Below are positions 23,614-25,077 of a stretch of DNA of 25,077 bases, piece after piece (within the stretch, counting starts at the first letter, position 1; each line of letters opens with the position of its first letter). Source of the stretch: CAYMCO01 sp964388955. Lineage in GTDB: Bacteria > Chloroflexota > Anaerolineae > Anaerolineales > E44-bin32. The notes beneath the pieces were generated by a model. It was not told the origin of the DNA and did not search any database. It was given only the letters and a program-made list of their open reading frames with translations. The stretch lies in assembly GCA_964388955.1 (NCBI GenBank), contig CAYMCO010000049.1, forward strand, positions 1 through 25,077, given 5' to 3'. The translations under genes and the position numbers were made by a program.

Positions 23614-24305
23614 TCAGGCGTCACGACCTTTCTGCAGCCCGAGGTGCGCGCAATGCGCCAGGAAGTCCTTCTGCACGCCCAGCGCCTCGTCGGTGATGCG
23701 GATGGATTCCTCGCCACTTTCCAATGCCCCGGCCAGAGCCCGGATGGCGTCGATGGATTCGGGGACAACAATGGCCTCGTTGTAGACCTGATATGTATAG
23801 TAGACCTCCCGGCCGTTGACCGTGAGCACATCCTCCCAGAGGGCCACCTCCCACACGTCCCCGCGCGGGCGGCCCAGATCCTTCATCAATTCGATGGTGC
23901 TGTTGAGGGCCACGATCCCATCGGGCATGCGGATGAAGGCGATGCGCGGCGCCGCCCGGAAAGCCTCCAGCACTTCCTCCCGGCTGGCATTCCCATACGA
24001 CGATCCAGTAATGGTTGTGGGTCTGTGTGTGGGCGGCCTTGGTGGCGATGGTGATCACATCCAGATCCGGGGCGACGGTCTGGGCGTCGGGCCCCTGGTC
24101 GCTGGGGATCTCCTTCTCGGGCACCACTGTGTTCATGATGCCGCTGTGATCGGATTCCCACGGGTCGGTCGCCCGGCGCACCAACACACCGCGCGCCTTC
24201 TTCAGCAGCCCCGCATCGCCCAGCGCGCTGAGGGTGCGTACCGCGCTGGTGGTGTTGCACGAGACCACCCGGCAGATCGCTGGCCCTTTCTCGGGCGAAG
24301 GTCTC
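23614..24305 (-). pseudogene. Type II (archaeal-type) GAPDH remnant, two frameshifts, no N-terminal domain
   Basis: Two minus-strand frames together give the C-terminal domain of type II glyceraldehyde-3-phosphate dehydrogenase. The first holds RVVSCNTTSAVRTLSALGDA (the catalytic Cys in SCNTT), KKARGVLVRRATDPWESDHS and IATKAAHTQTHNHYWIV. After a frameshift near 23995 come REEVLEAFRAAPRIAFIR, ELMKDLGRPRGDVWEVALWE and NEAIVVPESIDAIRAL. The NAD-binding Rossmann domain (about 140 residues) is missing. A second frame change near 24300 leads into an unrelated upstream ORF. Type II GAPDH is frequent in archaea and found in some bacteria. Not functional as it stands. Confidence 0.72.
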
Positions 24306-24845
24306 TGGTTCGCTGATGGACATGATCTGAGAGGGGTCGAAGGATGGTATCAAGCGTCCCAGCATGCCGTAGCCGCCACCCACTTCTGCGATCATGGAAT
24401 CGTATTTCGTGTTCCAGAACACATTTGGGCCTGCCTCTGGAGGAATGCGCCAGGTCGCTTTTCCAAACATGAGGTGAAACGCATGCCGGCCGCTGCTCAT
24501 TTCGACGATCTCGGCCTGATACGCGAACTCGAATTCGCGCAGACGAGAAAGAGTGAGGTCCGGATTTCCCATTCCCTTGAGAAAATCCTGGACCGCTCCG
24601 ATCACTTCCTCGCCGGGAGGAGAGGCCTCCAGATCGAAGCTGTAAACGTATCCACTATCGGAACCCAGCATTCCCATCAACTCTTGAGAGAGGCTGTAGA
24701 CGCGGGCAGGTTGAGATGGCGTGGCATTTACGGATATCCTGCCCAGCGCGGAGACCCCCAGCCGCTCGTTCAGGAACTCCCGAATGCCAGCGACTCTCCG
24801 GCCGCTAATCACGCCAGATTCCGTCTGCGTGTCAAAGGACATCAT
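24290..24845 (-). CDS. Unknown PepSY-like protein, 3' end fused to GAPDH debris
   Basis: From ATG at 24845 about 185 residues look genuine: GRRVAGIREFLNERLGV, VIGAVQDFLKGMGNPDLTLS, EFEFAYQAEIVEMSSGRHAF, PEAGPNVFWNTKYD and SISEPETFARERAS. The middle resembles the repeat-like fold of PepSY-type proteins (a helix, then paired strands and an E-x-GPNxxWNTKY loop), but no signal peptide is seen. The frame then runs without stop into the GAPDH remnant in the wrong frame and would end at 23886. The true C-terminus was probably lost in the deletion that also removed the GAPDH N-terminus. Function unknown. Confidence 0.45.
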
Positions 24846-25077
24846 TCACCTCAGGCTGACTGAACCCTGCCCTTTGATTACCATGCTAATCAATCTTGCT
24901 CGCATGAACAGAGTAGAAAGGCGTGCGCCGACCACAGTACTTTAGCCCCCAGCTTACGGCCCTGAATACCCGCCATTTGGCGCATCGTATATCCGGCATT
25001 TGGTGCCCCATGCACGTTCTTGCCGTCTGTGTCTTGTCAAGTGGTGTAAATTCTGTGTGCATCCTTGGCTGTCTATA
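24846..25077. other. Right edge, no gene; two near-palindromic boxes
   Basis: No convincing open frame. CGCCATTTGGCGC (24971-24983) and CGGCATTTGGTGC (24994-25006) are near-identical boxes 23 bases apart, upstream of the minus-strand gene starting at 24845. The last 55 bases contain a sequence that could be the end of a mobile element, but too little is visible to decide. Confidence 0.35.

Noticed and set aside
1..25077. CRISPR arrays, tRNA or rRNA genes, riboswitches
   Set aside because: No spaced repeats, no tRNA-like cloverleaf and no conserved rRNA or riboswitch core was noticed on reading both strands.

Overview
The window is about 25 kb of mostly GC-rich bacterial DNA. It is dominated by copper export, periplasmic thiol redox and envelope genes, interleaved with many broken or truncated genes. 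No rRNA, tRNA, CRISPR array, transposase or phage gene was recognised. The gene mix (YtrA-type GntR/ABC operon, DUF1573 proteins, lipoproteins, monoheme cytochrome, CcdA, Rieske protein, type II GAPDH remnant, CopA and CopB) would fit a Chloroflexota-like bacterium. That is inference from general resemblance, not a marker-based assignment. The first 2 kb are visibly lower in GC than the rest and may be a separate segment.

Layout. (1) 1-2040, minus strand: an autoregulated ABC operon in the order GntR repressor, ATPase, ABC-2 permease, with translational overlaps and a perfect 24-bp palindrome over the -10 box. (2) 2293-5980, plus strand: a degenerate CPBP protein, two DUF1573 proteins around a methyltransferase remnant, a lipoprotein cytochrome c, a FeoA-like domain, a Fur homologue cut by an amber codon, and a small membrane protein. 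(3) 6362-9989: a NfeD-like protein, a CsoR-family regulator without the copper-binding cysteines, a two-HMA CopA ATPase and a small membrane ORF. (4) 10040-13659: a flavoprotein remnant, a tandem pair of paralogues of an unrecognised family (one with a zinc ribbon), a truncated L,D-transpeptidase, a TlpA/ResA thioredoxin and a divergent Lgt-like protein. (5) 13921-15266, minus strand: a CcdA remnant, an intact Rieske protein and a site-2 protease whose catalytic core is deleted. (6) 15484-18103, plus strand: a CC/HH membrane protein and a lipoprotein, each with one frameshift, an intact thioredoxin-CcdA fusion and a small DUF2933-like protein. (7) 18428-22535: a His-tailed YHS protein (minus), a decayed beta-CASP metallo-hydrolase (minus), a SHOCT protein (plus) and a CopB-type ATPase (minus). 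(8) 22597-24845, minus strand: a methyltransferase, then an unknown PepSY-like ORF joined to a twice-frameshifted type II GAPDH remnant.

Working model (inference). CopA exports Cu(I). CopB, with the YHS, DUF2933-like and SHOCT proteins, handles copper at the membrane. The thioredoxin/CcdA/TlpA set keeps extracytoplasmic cysteines reduced for cytochrome and copper-protein assembly. The lipoproteins, DUF1573 proteins and Lgt-like protein belong to the same envelope compartment. The long ATPase genes are intact while at least nine neighbours are broken. This suggests either selective decay around a maintained copper core, or residual indel errors in the assembly; the large internal deletions favour real decay for several genes.
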